Source of the DNA: a virus
DNA length: 52,431 nucleotides
Virus record (IMG/VR): IMGVR_UViG_3300007513_000056
Location: 1 to 52,431 of that record
Direction: 5' to 3' (one strand)
Shown here: positions 34,801 to 41,554 of the stretch, piece by piece
Layout of the letters: every line of letters starts with the position of its first letter
How positions within the stretch are numbered: position 1 is the first letter of the stretch
Translations under genes and position numbers: made by a program
Notes under the pieces: model-generated
The model's database searches: none
The model's input: only the letters and a program-made list of their open reading frames with translations
What the model was told of the DNA's origin: nothing

Positions 34801-36362
34801 GAAGTTCTGGTTCTTCTGGTAGTTCTGGTTCAAGTGGTTCAAGTGGTGTAACCGTAAGTGGAACAAGTGGAAGTAGTGGTTCTTCAGGTTCAAGTGGTTC
34901 AAGTGGTTCAAGTGGTACAACTGTAAGTGGAACAAGTGGAAGTTCTGGTTCAAGTGGAAATAGTGGAACAAGTGGTTCTTCAGGTTCATCTGGTGCTCAA
35001 GGAGACCAAGGATACCAAGGACATCAAGGAGACCAAGGCTATCAAGGTGACCAAGGTGACCAAGGAGACCAAGGATACCAAGGTAACCAAGGTAACCAAG
35101 GTGATGTTGGTGCCAAAGGAGACCAAGGAGACATAGGTGCTACTGGTGCAGGTGGAACAAGTGGAAGTAGTGGTTCAAGTGGTTCGAGTGGAAGTTCAGG
35201 TTCAAGTGGTTCAAGTGGAAGTAGTGGTTCTTCTGGAACAAGTGGTTCAAGTGGAAGTAGTGGTTCTTCTGGAACAAGTGGTTCTTCAGGTTCATCTGGT
35301 TCAAGTGGAAGTAGTGGAACTTCTGGAACAAGTGGTTCAAGTGGAAGTAGTGGTTCAAGTGGTACAACTGTAAGTGGAACAAGTGGTTCTTCAGGTTCAA
35401 CTGGTGCCAAAGGAGACCAAGGAGACCAAGGACATCAAGGAGACCAAGGACATCAAGGAGACCAAGGTGACCAAGGAGACCAAGGATACCAAGGTAACCA
35501 AGGTAACCAAGGTGATGTTGGTGCTCAAGGAGACCAAGGTAACACAGGTTCAACTGGTGCAGGTGGAACAAGTGGAAGTAGTGGTTCAAGTGGTGTAATA
35601 TCATTAGCTACAGATGCTAATAATAGAGTTATAACTTCGGATGGAGATGGAACTGGTACAGCTGAAGCTACATTTACTTATGACACTTCGGCTGGACTTA
35701 GAATTGGTGATTTTGCAAGAAGTGGTAATAGTACATACATTAGTATGTCTGATACAGTTGGTAATATAGAATTATCTACAGTTGGTGTTGGTAGTATCGG
35801 TGATGCAAAGGGATTCTCACTTGGTACTTATTTATCTGTTGATGATGTTAACGAGGTCGCAAGATTACAATCTGAGGGAACTATATTCATTGGTGATGAC
35901 GATTGGGTAGGATATGGTAATGGTACACATATAGAAGTAAATGATACTAATCAACAAATTAGTATGAGTGCTACACTTGGTGTATATGTTAGTACATTAT
36001 CTACTGGTGCTGCTATTGATGTTGGTGCGGATAAAAATGGTAAATTACAATTACATTCTTCTGATGAAAGACTAAAGAAAGATATTTTCGAAATATCACA
36101 ATCACTTGATACTATTAAAGGATTACGTGGTGTTACATATAAATGGAAAACACCAGATGAAGGTAATGCAAGAAATAATGCACTTGATACTAAAACATAC
36201 TATGGATTTATCGCTCAAGAAGTTACTTCTTCAGATGCTCATGGTATAACTTTTACTGATAGAGAAGGTTTCTTAGGTCTTAATTTATCACAAGTTATAC
36301 CGATATTAGTTAACGCTGTTAAAGAATTAGAAGAAAGAGTAACAGAATTAGAAAATAAATAA
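28815..36362 (+). CDS. Giant collagen-like tail fibre with S74 C-terminus
   Basis: The 2515-residue product consists mainly of G-x-y triplets, such as GSSGSSGTDGTSG, with almost no proline. Two globular modules alternate within them. Module A (I/T-P-T-S-H-P-T-x-V-T, about residues 224-309, 718-806, 1317-1405) and module B (N-F-G-G-A-S-F to F-A-R-T-G-D-K-G, about 457-585, 1045-1175, 1684-1812) appear three times each in order A-B-A-B-A-B. From about residue 1908 true collagen-like G-D-Q, G-Y-Q and G-N-Q triplets appear in several blocks. Residues 2259-2515 match the S74 fibres at 2353 and 3362, with auto-cleavage at about S2416 (SDERLKKDI). The likely role is a long host-binding fibre. Long reverse-strand frames here are shadows. 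Confidence 0.9.
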   Translation: MALLEKKQIDEDAIAALSGTSGSSGSSGSSGSSGSSGSSGSSGTDGTSGTDGTSGTDGTSGSSGSSGSSGIDGTSGSSGSSGTDGTSGSSGTDGTSGVDGTSGSSGSSGSSGTDGTSGTSGSSGTDGTSGSSGSSGTDGTSGTDGTSGSSGSSGSSGSSGSSGTSGSSGSSGSSGTDGTSGTDGTSGSSGSSGTSGSSGSSGSSGSSGSSGTSGTDGTDGTSGISDTFVTTSSTSIAIPTSHPTTVTITVGTGLAWSTGQNALVAKTGDATKQFLMDVTSYNSGTGVMVGESISNTGTGTIASWSVNLEGVAGDDGTSGTDGTSGSSGSSGSSGSSGTSGSSGTDGTSGSSGSSGSSGTDGTSGTDGTSGSSGSSGSSGSSGTDGTSGSSGSSGTDGTSGSSGSSGSSGSSGSSGTDGTSGSSGSSGSSGSSGSSGSSGTDGTSGTDGTSGSSGSSGQDGNFGGASFEYDFATATTMQDPGTGALRLNHSTQSSATIIAIDDSDKDSTDIQSYLRTIDDSTSTIKGHVKISKKFNTDVFLLFTISALSEETGYFQVTVAHVSGNTASPFANDDDLIVTFARTGDKGDTGAAGTSGTDGTDGTSGSSGSSGSSGTDGTSGSSGSSGSSGSSGTDGTSGSSGSSGSSGTDGTSGTDGTSGTDGTSGSSGSSGTSGSSGSSGSSGTDGTSGTDGTSGTDGTSGSSGSSGSSGSSGSSGSSGLTGDAYETTSSTSTAIPTSHPTTVTLTIGTGLQWTIGQTALVAKDNSNKFQGTVNSYNSGTGVIELASTSNTGSGTYASWEFNLGGVEGPAGTSGSSGSSGSSGTDGTSGSSGSSGTDGTSGSSGSSGSSGTSGTDGTSGSSGSSGSSGTDGTSGTDGTSGSSGSSGTDGTSGSSGSSGSSGSSGTDGTSGTDGTSGSSGSSGSSGSSGTDGTSGTSGSSGSSGTSGSSGSSGSSGTSGSSGTDGTSGSSGSSGSSGTSGSSGTDGTSGSSGSSGSSGTSGTDGTSGTDGTSGSSGSSGSSGSSGSSGTDGTSGSSGSSGSSGSSGSSGQDGNFGGASFLYDFSTTTTNSDPGSGKLRLDNATQNSATGIYIDDNDIDGTDIQSYLRTIDDSTSTIKGHVKISKKFDTSKFILATISSLSEETGYFDITISVVDSNEATPFADGDDILVTFARTGDKGEDGTSGSSGSSGSSGSSGTDGTSGSSGSSGSSGTSGTDGTSGSSGSSGSSGTSGTDGTSGSSGSSGTDGTSGTDGTSGTDGTSGSSGSSGTSGSSGSSGSSGSSGSSGTSGSSGTDGTSGSSGSSGSSGSSGSSGTDGTSGVSDKFSTTSSTSTTIPTSHPTSVTITIGTGLSWTTGQSALIAYDNSNKFVGEVTAYNSGNGSFSVDSTSHTGSGTYTSWEINLEGAPGVAGTSGSSGTSGSSGSSGSSGTSGSSGTDGTSGSSGSSGSSGTSGTDGTSGSSGSSGSSGTDGTSGVDGTSGSSGSSGTSGSSGSSGTSGSSGTDGTSGVDGTSGSSGSSGSSGTSGTDGTSGSSGSSGSSGSSGTSGTSGSSGSSGSSGTDGTSGTDGTSGSSGSSGSSGSSGVSGTSGSSGSSGSSGSSGSSGTDGTSGSSGSSGSSGSSGSSGTDGTSGSSGSSGSSGTSGSSGTSGSSGSSGSSGSSGSSGSSGSSGTSGSSGTSGSSGTSGSSGVDGNFGGASFYYTFESNTTNANPGAGDLRLDNATQNASTGIYICDTDENANDISSYLQTIDDSTSTIKGHVKISNKTDTSQFILWTISSLSDLTGYFDVTVSPVDSSASNPFSGGEDVVITFARTGDKGDSGTSGTDGTSGSSGSSGSSGSSGSSGTSGSSGTDGTSGSSGSSGSSGTSGSSGTSGSSGTDGTSGSSGSSGSSGSSGTSGSSGTSGSSGSSGVDGDTGATGAQGDQGDVGATGAQGDQGHQGDQGYQGDQGNTGSTGSTGAKGDQGDTGATGASGTSGSSGSSGSSGSSGSSGSSGNSGTSGSSGSSGSSGSSGSSGVTVSGTSGSSGSSGSSGSSGSSGTTVSGTSGSSGSSGNSGTSGSSGSSGAQGDQGYQGHQGDQGYQGDQGDQGDQGYQGNQGNQGDVGAKGDQGDIGATGAGGTSGSSGSSGSSGSSGSSGSSGSSGSSGTSGSSGSSGSSGTSGSSGSSGSSGSSGTSGTSGSSGSSGSSGTTVSGTSGSSGSTGAKGDQGDQGHQGDQGHQGDQGDQGDQGYQGNQGNQGDVGAQGDQGNTGSTGAGGTSGSSGSSGVISLATDANNRVITSDGDGTGTAEATFTYDTSAGLRIGDFARSGNSTYISMSDTVGNIELSTVGVGSIGDAKGFSLGTYLSVDDVNEVARLQSEGTIFIGDDDWVGYGNGTHIEVNDTNQQISMSATLGVYVSTLSTGAAIDVGADKNGKLQLHSSDERLKKDIFEISQSLDTIKGLRGVTYKWKTPDEGNARNNALDTKTYYGFIAQEVTSSDAHGITFTDREGFLGLNLSQVIPILVNAVKELEERVTELENK
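28866..35595 (+). repeat. Low-complexity GGN-NNN-NNN repeat tract encoding G-x-y triplets
   Basis: DNA made of 9-base units such as GGTTCAAGT, GGAAGTAGT, GGTTCTTCT and GGAACAAGT, interrupted by six globular modules. Synonymous codons vary from unit to unit. Such DNA is prone to length changes and to assembly errors, so the exact copy number should be treated with caution. Confidence 0.85.
35904..35972 (+). repeat. 69-base segment identical to 2911-2979 (copy 2)
   Basis: Second copy of the shared fibre segment, just before the S74 domain of the collagen-like fibre. Confidence 0.85.
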
Positions 36363-36382
36363 CTCGTTTAGGAGTTATATAA

Positions 36383-36393
36383 GATATTTATAT
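36383..36393 (+). promoter_or_regulatory. Candidate late promoter
   Basis: GATATTTATAT lies 43 bases before the coiled-coil gene. A small hairpin (AACTC/GAGTT, 36361-36376) precedes it. Confidence 0.5.
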
Positions 36394-36425
36394 TTAGTTA
36401 TCTAAATGTTATAAGGAGAATATAA

Positions 36426-36728
36426 ATGGCAGACACGATACAATTTTCTGCAGAGGAAATGAAACAATTACAAGAGTTACAACAAGCATATCAAAATAAG
36501 ACTATTGAGTTTGGACAATTAAAAGTTCAAAAGATTCTATTAGAACAACAATTGAAAACTTTAGATGATAGACAAACTCAAATGGAAGTTGATTATGTTA
36601 ATATTCAAGCAACTGAAAAAAATCTTGTTGACCAACTTAATAAAAAGTATGGGCCTGGTTCATTAGACCCAACTACTGGTAAATTTACACCCGTAGAACA
36701 AGATAAACCAACCGAACCAATTAAGTAA
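36426..36728 (+). CDS. Prefoldin-like coiled-coil protein
   Basis: The 100-residue product has two long helices (about 10-40 and 42-75) of heptad-like character joined by K-T-L-D-D, followed by K-Y-G-P-G-S-L-D-P-T-T-G-K-F-T-P. This hairpin arrangement resembles prefoldin subunits and small phage proteins I recall in similar positions. RBS AAGGAG. It may be a chaperone for the giant fibre or the sheath, its neighbours. Otherwise unknown. Confidence 0.65.
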   Translation: MADTIQFSAEEMKQLQELQQAYQNKTIEFGQLKVQKILLEQQLKTLDDRQTQMEVDYVNIQATEKNLVDQLNKKYGPGSLDPTTGKFTPVEQDKPTEPIK

Positions 36729-36754
36729 CTAACAATCGTTTCAGATTTAAGCAG

Positions 36755-36766
36755 ACTATTTATATA
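36755..36766 (+). promoter_or_regulatory. Candidate promoter of the sheath gene (variant)
   Basis: ACTATTTATATA lies 70 bases before the sheath ATG and shares the TATTTATA core with the other copies. Confidence 0.4.
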
Positions 36767-36824
36767 GGAATATGTTATATATTCGCATGCGTAAAATTAA
36801 AACTAATTAATTAGGAGAAATATA

Positions 36825-39206
36825 ATGGCAGAGAGAATCGTCAGTCCTGGTGTATTTACTCGTGAAAAAGACCTTTCATTTCTTCCACAAGCTATTGGTG
36901 AAATAGGAGCGGCAATTATTGGGCCAACCGTTAAGGGGCCTGCTTTTGTTCCGACTATTGTTCGAAATTTCAATGAGTTTGTGGATATTTTTGGTGATGT
37001 CACGAAAGATTTTTATACACCTTATACCGTAGAACAATATCTACGGAGTGCTGGTACGGTTACTATCGTTAGAGTTCTCGGAGAAGACGGATATTCAAAT
37101 GATGTAATACATTTATATGCCGTATCTGGTGCTGACGCCGCTACTGGTGTCTCACATTCACTTGCTTATCTCGCACCATCCGCTGGTGGTGTTAGTGGTA
37201 CAGGTGATTTATCAGGTACAACAATAACTGGTGGAGATATAAATACAACTGATTCAGCACTATCAATTTCTGGTAGTGATGTTTCTGCGTATTCTGTAAA
37301 TGTATCGTTTAATACAAGTAGTGCTAATTACATAGAGAATTTATTTAGCTATGATGCACAAACTTCTACGGGTGCTGGTGGTACTTCCGTTCCAGTTTAC
37401 TTATATAAAAACTTTAAAAATGCACAATCAACTGTTGCATGGGCAGGTACAGAACACATTTCTGCGTCTGTAGCTACTTTAGATTTTTCAAGTACAAACT
37501 ATAGTAATGCTTCGACACCTACTGTTCAATCACAGATGATTAATAGTGCTAGATTTAATCTATTTAAAGTTAATACTCGTTCACATGGTTCTAATGTAAA
37601 TGATGACAATTATGTTGTTATTTCTAATGTGAAAGCGGCTGGTAGTATTGCTGGTTCAGATTATGGTTCATTTTCACTTGCAGTACATAAAGTAGATGAT
37701 GGTTCATTACTTGAATCATGGCATAACTTGAATTTTGATAAGTCAAGTACTAACTACCTACCAAGAGTAATTGGTGATAGATATGTAACAATAGACACAA
37801 ATGGTAAACTTACCTACAATGGTGATTGGCCAAATATGTCTAACCATATCTACATTAGTGATTATTCAGACCTTGAGTTTGCACCTAAGACTGTTGTTCC
37901 AATGGGCCACTCAGCGTTATCAAATACAGTACCTGGTACTACTATTGTTGACGCGGCTAAATTGGTAACATCACAAACAAGTGAAACTGAAGAATTTGAT
38001 ACAACTATTCCTTATGGATTTGACTTTAACTATTATTACACATATAACAATAATGTTAAAGCTCACGATAACGTTTCTTACTTAGCACCAGTACCAACAG
38101 GTGCTGGAACTGGTAATAACGCTACGATGTCCTTGGAGAATATGAGTGGTCATAATTCTGCTTCACTTGCTAATGGATATGCTACTGGTTCTGCTAAAAT
38201 TACATTGACTGGTTCACATATTAGTCAACGTAAATTTGCACTACCTTTTCAAGGCGGATTTGATGGAATGAATCCAGCTACATTGAAAAAGACTGGAGCT
38301 AATATTACTTCAGCTAATGTTATGGGATTCGATTGTTCTTCAGCTACATCAATGGGAACTACAGTTTACAAGAAAGCTGTTAATGCTGTAAGTAACCCAG
38401 ATGAGTTCGATATTAACTTACTTGTAACACCAGGTCTTGTACATGGTCTACATAGTAAAGTTACTTCAAGAGCTATGAATATGTGTGAAGAACGTGGTGA
38501 TGCTTTTTATGTAATGGATGCTTCCATACATGGTGAGAGTATCTCTACTATAACAAATCGTATATCTGCATTAGATACTAACTATGCAGCTGTATATTAT
38601 CCTTGGGTTAAGATTGTAGATTCTGGTACTTCGTTACCAGTATGGGTTCCGCCTTCGGTTGTTCTACCTGGTGTTATTGCATATACCGACCAAGTAGCTC
38701 ACGAATGGTTCGCACCTGCTGGTTTGAATAGAGGTGGATTAACTTCCGTTCTCGAAGCTGAAACCAGACTAACTCATGCAGAACGTGACGACCTTTATGA
38801 AGATAGGGTTAATCCTATTGCTTCATTCCCAGGTCAAGGTGTTTGTGTATGGGGTCAGAAAACACTACAAGCTAAACCATCCGCATTGGATAGAGTCAAT
38901 GTACGTAGATTGTTAATTAGATTGAAGAAATTTATTGCTTCATCTTCAAGATACCTATTGTTCGAACAGAATACTGCTGGAACAAGGAATCGTTTCTTGA
39001 ATATTGTCAATCCGTTCTTAGATTCAGTACAAGCTAATAGTGGTTTGAGTGCATTTAGAGTTGTCATGGACGAAACTAACAACACATCAGATGTCGTTGA
39101 TAGAAATCGTCTTGTTGGACAAATCTATATTCAACCTACGAGGACTGCAGAATTTATTGTTCTGGATTTCGTTGTACTCCCAACAGGAGCTACATTTCCA
39201 GAGTAA
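36825..39206 (+). CDS. gp18: Tail sheath protein, gp18-like
   Basis: The 793-residue product begins RIVSPGVFTREKD, the typical sheath start, with I-G-A-A-I-I-G-P-T-V-K-G-P-A-F near residue 30. The C-terminal half is conserved: Y-Y-P-W-V-K-I, W-V-P-P-S-V-V-L-P-G-V-I-A, A-P-A-G-L-N-R-G, W-G-Q-K-T-L-Q and F-I-V-L-D-F-V-V at the end. It polymerises around the tube and contracts. The centre contains variable surface domains, making it longer than T4 gp18 (659). A strong terminator follows. Confidence 0.95.
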   Translation: MAERIVSPGVFTREKDLSFLPQAIGEIGAAIIGPTVKGPAFVPTIVRNFNEFVDIFGDVTKDFYTPYTVEQYLRSAGTVTIVRVLGEDGYSNDVIHLYAVSGADAATGVSHSLAYLAPSAGGVSGTGDLSGTTITGGDINTTDSALSISGSDVSAYSVNVSFNTSSANYIENLFSYDAQTSTGAGGTSVPVYLYKNFKNAQSTVAWAGTEHISASVATLDFSSTNYSNASTPTVQSQMINSARFNLFKVNTRSHGSNVNDDNYVVISNVKAAGSIAGSDYGSFSLAVHKVDDGSLLESWHNLNFDKSSTNYLPRVIGDRYVTIDTNGKLTYNGDWPNMSNHIYISDYSDLEFAPKTVVPMGHSALSNTVPGTTIVDAAKLVTSQTSETEEFDTTIPYGFDFNYYYTYNNNVKAHDNVSYLAPVPTGAGTGNNATMSLENMSGHNSASLANGYATGSAKITLTGSHISQRKFALPFQGGFDGMNPATLKKTGANITSANVMGFDCSSATSMGTTVYKKAVNAVSNPDEFDINLLVTPGLVHGLHSKVTSRAMNMCEERGDAFYVMDASIHGESISTITNRISALDTNYAAVYYPWVKIVDSGTSLPVWVPPSVVLPGVIAYTDQVAHEWFAPAGLNRGGLTSVLEAETRLTHAERDDLYEDRVNPIASFPGQGVCVWGQKTLQAKPSALDRVNVRRLLIRLKKFIASSSRYLLFEQNTAGTRNRFLNIVNPFLDSVQANSGLSAFRVVMDETNNTSDVVDRNRLVGQIYIQPTRTAEFIVLDFVVLPTGATFPE

Positions 39207-39228
39207 TTAAACGTGTCAGTTTAAACTT

Positions 39229-39254
39229 AAAACCCACCTATCGGTGGGTTTTTT
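39229..39254 (+). terminator. Intrinsic terminator after the sheath gene
   Basis: An 8-bp perfect stem AACCCACC/GGTGGGTT (39231-39250) with a TATC loop is followed by TTTT. It separates the sheath and tube transcripts. Confidence 0.9.
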
Positions 39255-39262
39255 GTTTGTGT

Positions 39263-39330
39263 GATATTTATTATTGATATTATAGAGATATAGGTTAATC
39301 ACTTTTATGAATTAGTGATATTTATATATA
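39263..39330 (+). promoter_or_regulatory. Two tandem candidate late promoters of the tube gene
   Basis: GATATTTATTATTGAT at 39263-39278 and GATATTTATATATA at 39317-39330, both upstream of the tube ATG at 39366. Two copies in tandem fit the need for much tube protein. The first copy is identical over 16 bases to the one at 24275. Confidence 0.6.
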
Positions 39331-39365
39331 AGTAAAAAATTAATTAATAATTTGGAGATAAGAAA

Positions 39366-39854
39366 ATGGCTGAATTACTCGACCCTTCAGAAATAATGTT
39401 CACTCCGTTTGAACCGAAAACGAAGAACCGTTATATATTATATGTTGAAGGTATACCATCTTATTTGATTAAAACTGCAAACAGACCAAGTATAACGTTT
39501 GAAGAAGTTGAACTTAATCATATAAATGTAAAAAGATATGTTAAAGGTAAAGGTTCGTGGGAGCCAATTGAAATTACCTTATATGACCCTGTAGTACCAA
39601 GTGGTGCTCAAGCTGTAATGGAATGGGTAAGACTACACAAAGAGTCTGTAACTGGACGTGATGGATATTCTGATTTCTATAAAAAGGATATCACAATCAA
39701 TATGTTAGGGCCAGTTGGTGATAAAATAGAAGAATGGACTCTTAAAGGTGCATTCATTGTTTCAGCGGCTTTCAATGATTTGGATTGGTCTGCGAGTGAC
39801 CCAGCCGAAATTACATTGAGTCTACGTTACGATTACGCTATACTACAATTCTAA
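39366..39854 (+). CDS. gp19: Tail tube protein, gp19-like
   Basis: The 162-residue product contains N-R-Y-I-L-Y-V-E-G-I-P-S-Y-L-I-K-T, R-P-S, N-V-K-R-Y-V-K-G-K-G-S-W-E-P-I-E-I-T-L-Y-D-P and ends L-S-L-R-Y-D-Y-A-I-L-Q-F, all hallmarks of T4-type tube proteins, and its length equals T4 gp19 (163). It forms the inner tube for DNA passage. Own promoter motifs, RBS TTGGAG and a terminator make it a single-gene transcription unit. Confidence 0.93.
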   Translation: MAELLDPSEIMFTPFEPKTKNRYILYVEGIPSYLIKTANRPSITFEEVELNHINVKRYVKGKGSWEPIEITLYDPVVPSGAQAVMEWVRLHKESVTGRDGYSDFYKKDITINMLGPVGDKIEEWTLKGAFIVSAAFNDLDWSASDPAEITLSLRYDYAILQF

Positions 39855-39872
39855 AATAGTTTATTGGTGGAT

Positions 39873-39905
39873 AGGGGGAAGTTTGTGGTGGACTTCCCCT
39901 TTTTA
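39873..39905 (+). terminator. Intrinsic terminator after the tube gene
   Basis: GGGGAAGT (39875-39882) pairs with ACTTCCCC (39892-39899), extended by G-T and A-T pairs and followed by TTTTT. Confidence 0.88.
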
Positions 39906-39932
39906 TTTATTGATGGTTTTTACTTGTAAGTA

Positions 39933-39943
39933 GATACTTATTA
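39933..39943 (+). promoter_or_regulatory. Candidate promoter variant before the gp26-like gene
   Basis: GATACTTATTA differs by one base from the consensus and lies 68 bases before the ATG at 40001. Confidence 0.3.
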
Positions 39944-40000
39944 AAAAGAAGTTTTATAATAGTTTTATATGAATCAAAATATATAGATTAAGGAGAAATT

Positions 40001-40771
40001 ATGGCAAAGAAAGAAAAGCCTAAATTTCCAAGTGAAATTGTACCTTTGCCTTCAAAAGGACATTTTTATCCAGAAGGACATCCCTTGACAAAAGGTGAAG
40101 TTGAAGTTAAGTATATGACAGCAAGAGAAGAAGACATCTTAACTTCACAGAATCTTATTAAACAAGGTAAAGTTATTGATGTTTTATTAGAATCATTAGT
40201 AGTTGGTGACTTTGATATGGATGATATGTTCATTGGAGATAAAAATGCAGTTATGATAGCCGCTCGTATTCTTGGATATGGTAAAGAGTATCAATTTGAA
40301 TTGGATGACCCTGCTACTGGTGAAAAAGAAAAACACATACTTGATTTGACTACACTTGAACATAAAGAAATTGATTTATCAGAAATAGAGAAAGGTACTA
40401 ATGAATTTGATTATGAATTACCATTCTCTAAAAAGAAACTCACTTTCAAAATGTTGACACAAGGTGATGAAAAACAAATCGCCGAGGAATTAAAAGCCTT
40501 GAGAAAGGTAACTAAAAAAAGTGGTATCGAATCAGAAGTTACTACACGATTAAAAAAAGTAATTACATCAATAGATGGAGATAGTACTGTCGGAACTATC
40601 AACAACTTTGTTAACAATGAATTTTTATCAAGAGACTCACGAGCATTTCGTGAACATCTCATGTCTGTAACACCTGATGTAGACTTGGATATCATTGTTG
40701 ATTTTACTTCAGGTGAGGAGGTCGAAATCACCGTTCCGATGACGGTGGAGTTTTTTTGGCCTAAGTCCTGA
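40001..40771 (+). CDS. gp26: Baseplate hub/assembly protein, gp26-like (T4_baseplate family)
   Basis: The 256-residue product opens P-L-P-S-K-G-H-F-Y-P-E-G-H-P-L-T-K-G-E-V-E-V-K-Y-M-T-A-R-E-E-D-I-L, the signature of the T4_baseplate family. The zero-frame protein ends V-E-F-F-W-P-K-S. The frame +1 relative to it continues without a start codon for 72 codons from the run of seven T at 40751-40757, suggesting that a fraction is made as a longer fusion (see next entries). The protein would act in hub assembly just before the tape measure, like frameshifted tail chaperones of lambda-type phages. RBS AAGGAG. Confidence 0.85.
   Translation: MAKKEKPKFPSEIVPLPSKGHFYPEGHPLTKGEVEVKYMTAREEDILTSQNLIKQGKVIDVLLESLVVGDFDMDDMFIGDKNAVMIAARILGYGKEYQFELDDPATGEKEKHILDLTTLEHKEIDLSEIEKGTNEFDYELPFSKKKLTFKMLTQGDEKQIAEELKALRKVTKKSGIESEVTTRLKKVITSIDGDSTVGTINNFVNNEFLSRDSRAFREHLMSVTPDVDLDIIVDFTSGEEVEITVPMTVEFFWPKS
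40751..40757 (+). promoter_or_regulatory. Candidate programmed frameshift site (TTTTTTT)
   Basis: The zero frame reads GAG TTT TTT TGG. Slipping +1, or -2 on the T run, leads to GGC CTA AGT and on into the downstream open frame. A -1 slip reaches a stop after two codons, so only +1 or -2 fits. Confidence 0.6.
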
Positions 40772-40976
40772 ACATAAACCACATATACACGAACAAATAT
40801 TCCAAATAGTATTTCATGGGAAAGGTGGCTTCACTCACGATTCCGTCTATTCCATGCCCACCTATCTTCGTAAATTTTATTTCTTAAAAATGCAAGATTT
40901 TTATAAGAAAGAAAAAGAACAATACGATAAAGCCAATAAGAAGAGTACAGCTCGACCACCATCATATAAAAAATAA
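40758..40976 (+). CDS. Frameshift extension of the gp26-like protein
   Basis: A 72-codon frame runs from GLSPEH to a stop at 40974-40976. It reads F-H-G-K-G-G-F-T, Y-S-M-P-T-Y-L-R-K-F-Y-F, then a lysine-rich helix. The SPEH, H/Y-G-x-G-G-F and M-P-x-x-L-R-x-F-Y pattern resembles second-domain sequences that I recall following such baseplate genes. No usable start codon lies in the first 30 codons, and the upstream stop is at 40740-40742, so independent initiation is unlikely. It would make a fusion of about 325 residues. Confidence 0.7.
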   Translation, partial: GLSPEHKPHIHEQIFQIVFHGKGGFTHDSVYSMPTYLRKFYFLKMQDFYKKEKEQYDKANKKSTARPPSYKK

Positions 40977-40983
40977 GTTTTCT

Positions 40984-40999
40984 GATATTTATTATAGAT
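40984..40999 (+). promoter_or_regulatory. Candidate late promoter of the tape measure/baseplate operon
   Basis: GATATTTATTATAGAT lies 57 bases before the ATG at 41041. Confidence 0.55.
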
Positions 41000-41040
41000 A
41001 ATTCCCACTAAACTGTAATGTTATACATAAGGAGTAAAAC

Positions 41041-41529
41041 ATGGAAAAGCTGAATGATATTAAGAAGATAGCTAGAAAATTTATTAACAATGCAAAAGTC
41101 TATCAGCTTAAAAAGAAGATTCAAATAGTTGCATCAAGTGGTGCATTTATGGAACTATACCACGAAGATTCTGGTAAAAATTATGAAATATTTGACCCTA
41201 ATGATAACCTTGTTGCTGGTGGTGATTATGATTCTGTATTAGAACCTTTTGCAGAATTTAAAGATATGTTACGTTCTCTTAAATTAGAAAATATTAAACA
41301 ATTAAAACCAAGTAGAGTATCAGAACAAAGAGTATTCTATGAAGGTATTATTGATACATTATTTCAAAGAGTTATAGCTGGTGCCAAACCAAAACAAGTA
41401 GTTAAACAAGCTGTTAAAAATCATCCAGAGTTAAGTAAAATGGAAAAAGAAATTGAAAAAGATTTAGAACGATTGAGAAAAGACAGAGATGATTTTAGAA
41501 AAAAACTTAAAAAAACAGCAATGTGGTAA
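41041..41529 (+). CDS. Small helical protein before the tape measure, unknown
   Basis: The 162-residue product has helical ends and a central beta hairpin region (A-F-M-E-L-Y-H-E-D-S-G-K-N-Y-E-I-F-D). The last 35 residues are a charged coiled coil rich in K, E, R and D. RBS AAGGAG. A tail-assembly chaperone or tape-measure partner would suit its place. No family recognised. Confidence 0.7.
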   Translation: MEKLNDIKKIARKFINNAKVYQLKKKIQIVASSGAFMELYHEDSGKNYEIFDPNDNLVAGGDYDSVLEPFAEFKDMLRSLKLENIKQLKPSRVSEQRVFYEGIIDTLFQRVIAGAKPKQVVKQAVKNHPELSKMEKEIEKDLERLRKDRDDFRKKLKKTAMW

Positions 41530-41554
41530 ACCACAAAATTATAAGGACTAAATA

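Noticed and set aside
28866-35595. CRISPR array
   Set aside because: The short repeats are in-frame coding units without spacers of constant length.
28726-35604. Many long reverse-strand and alternate-frame ORFs in the collagen-like gene (rich in H-L-N, P-L-E-P or V-Q-V repeats)
   Set aside because: They are shadows of the 9-base repeat, have no RBS, and their composition simply mirrors the fibre codons.
2911-35972. Diversity-generating retroelement linking the similar fibre segments
   Set aside because: No reverse transcriptase is present in the window and the repeats match perfectly, without adenine-specific changes.
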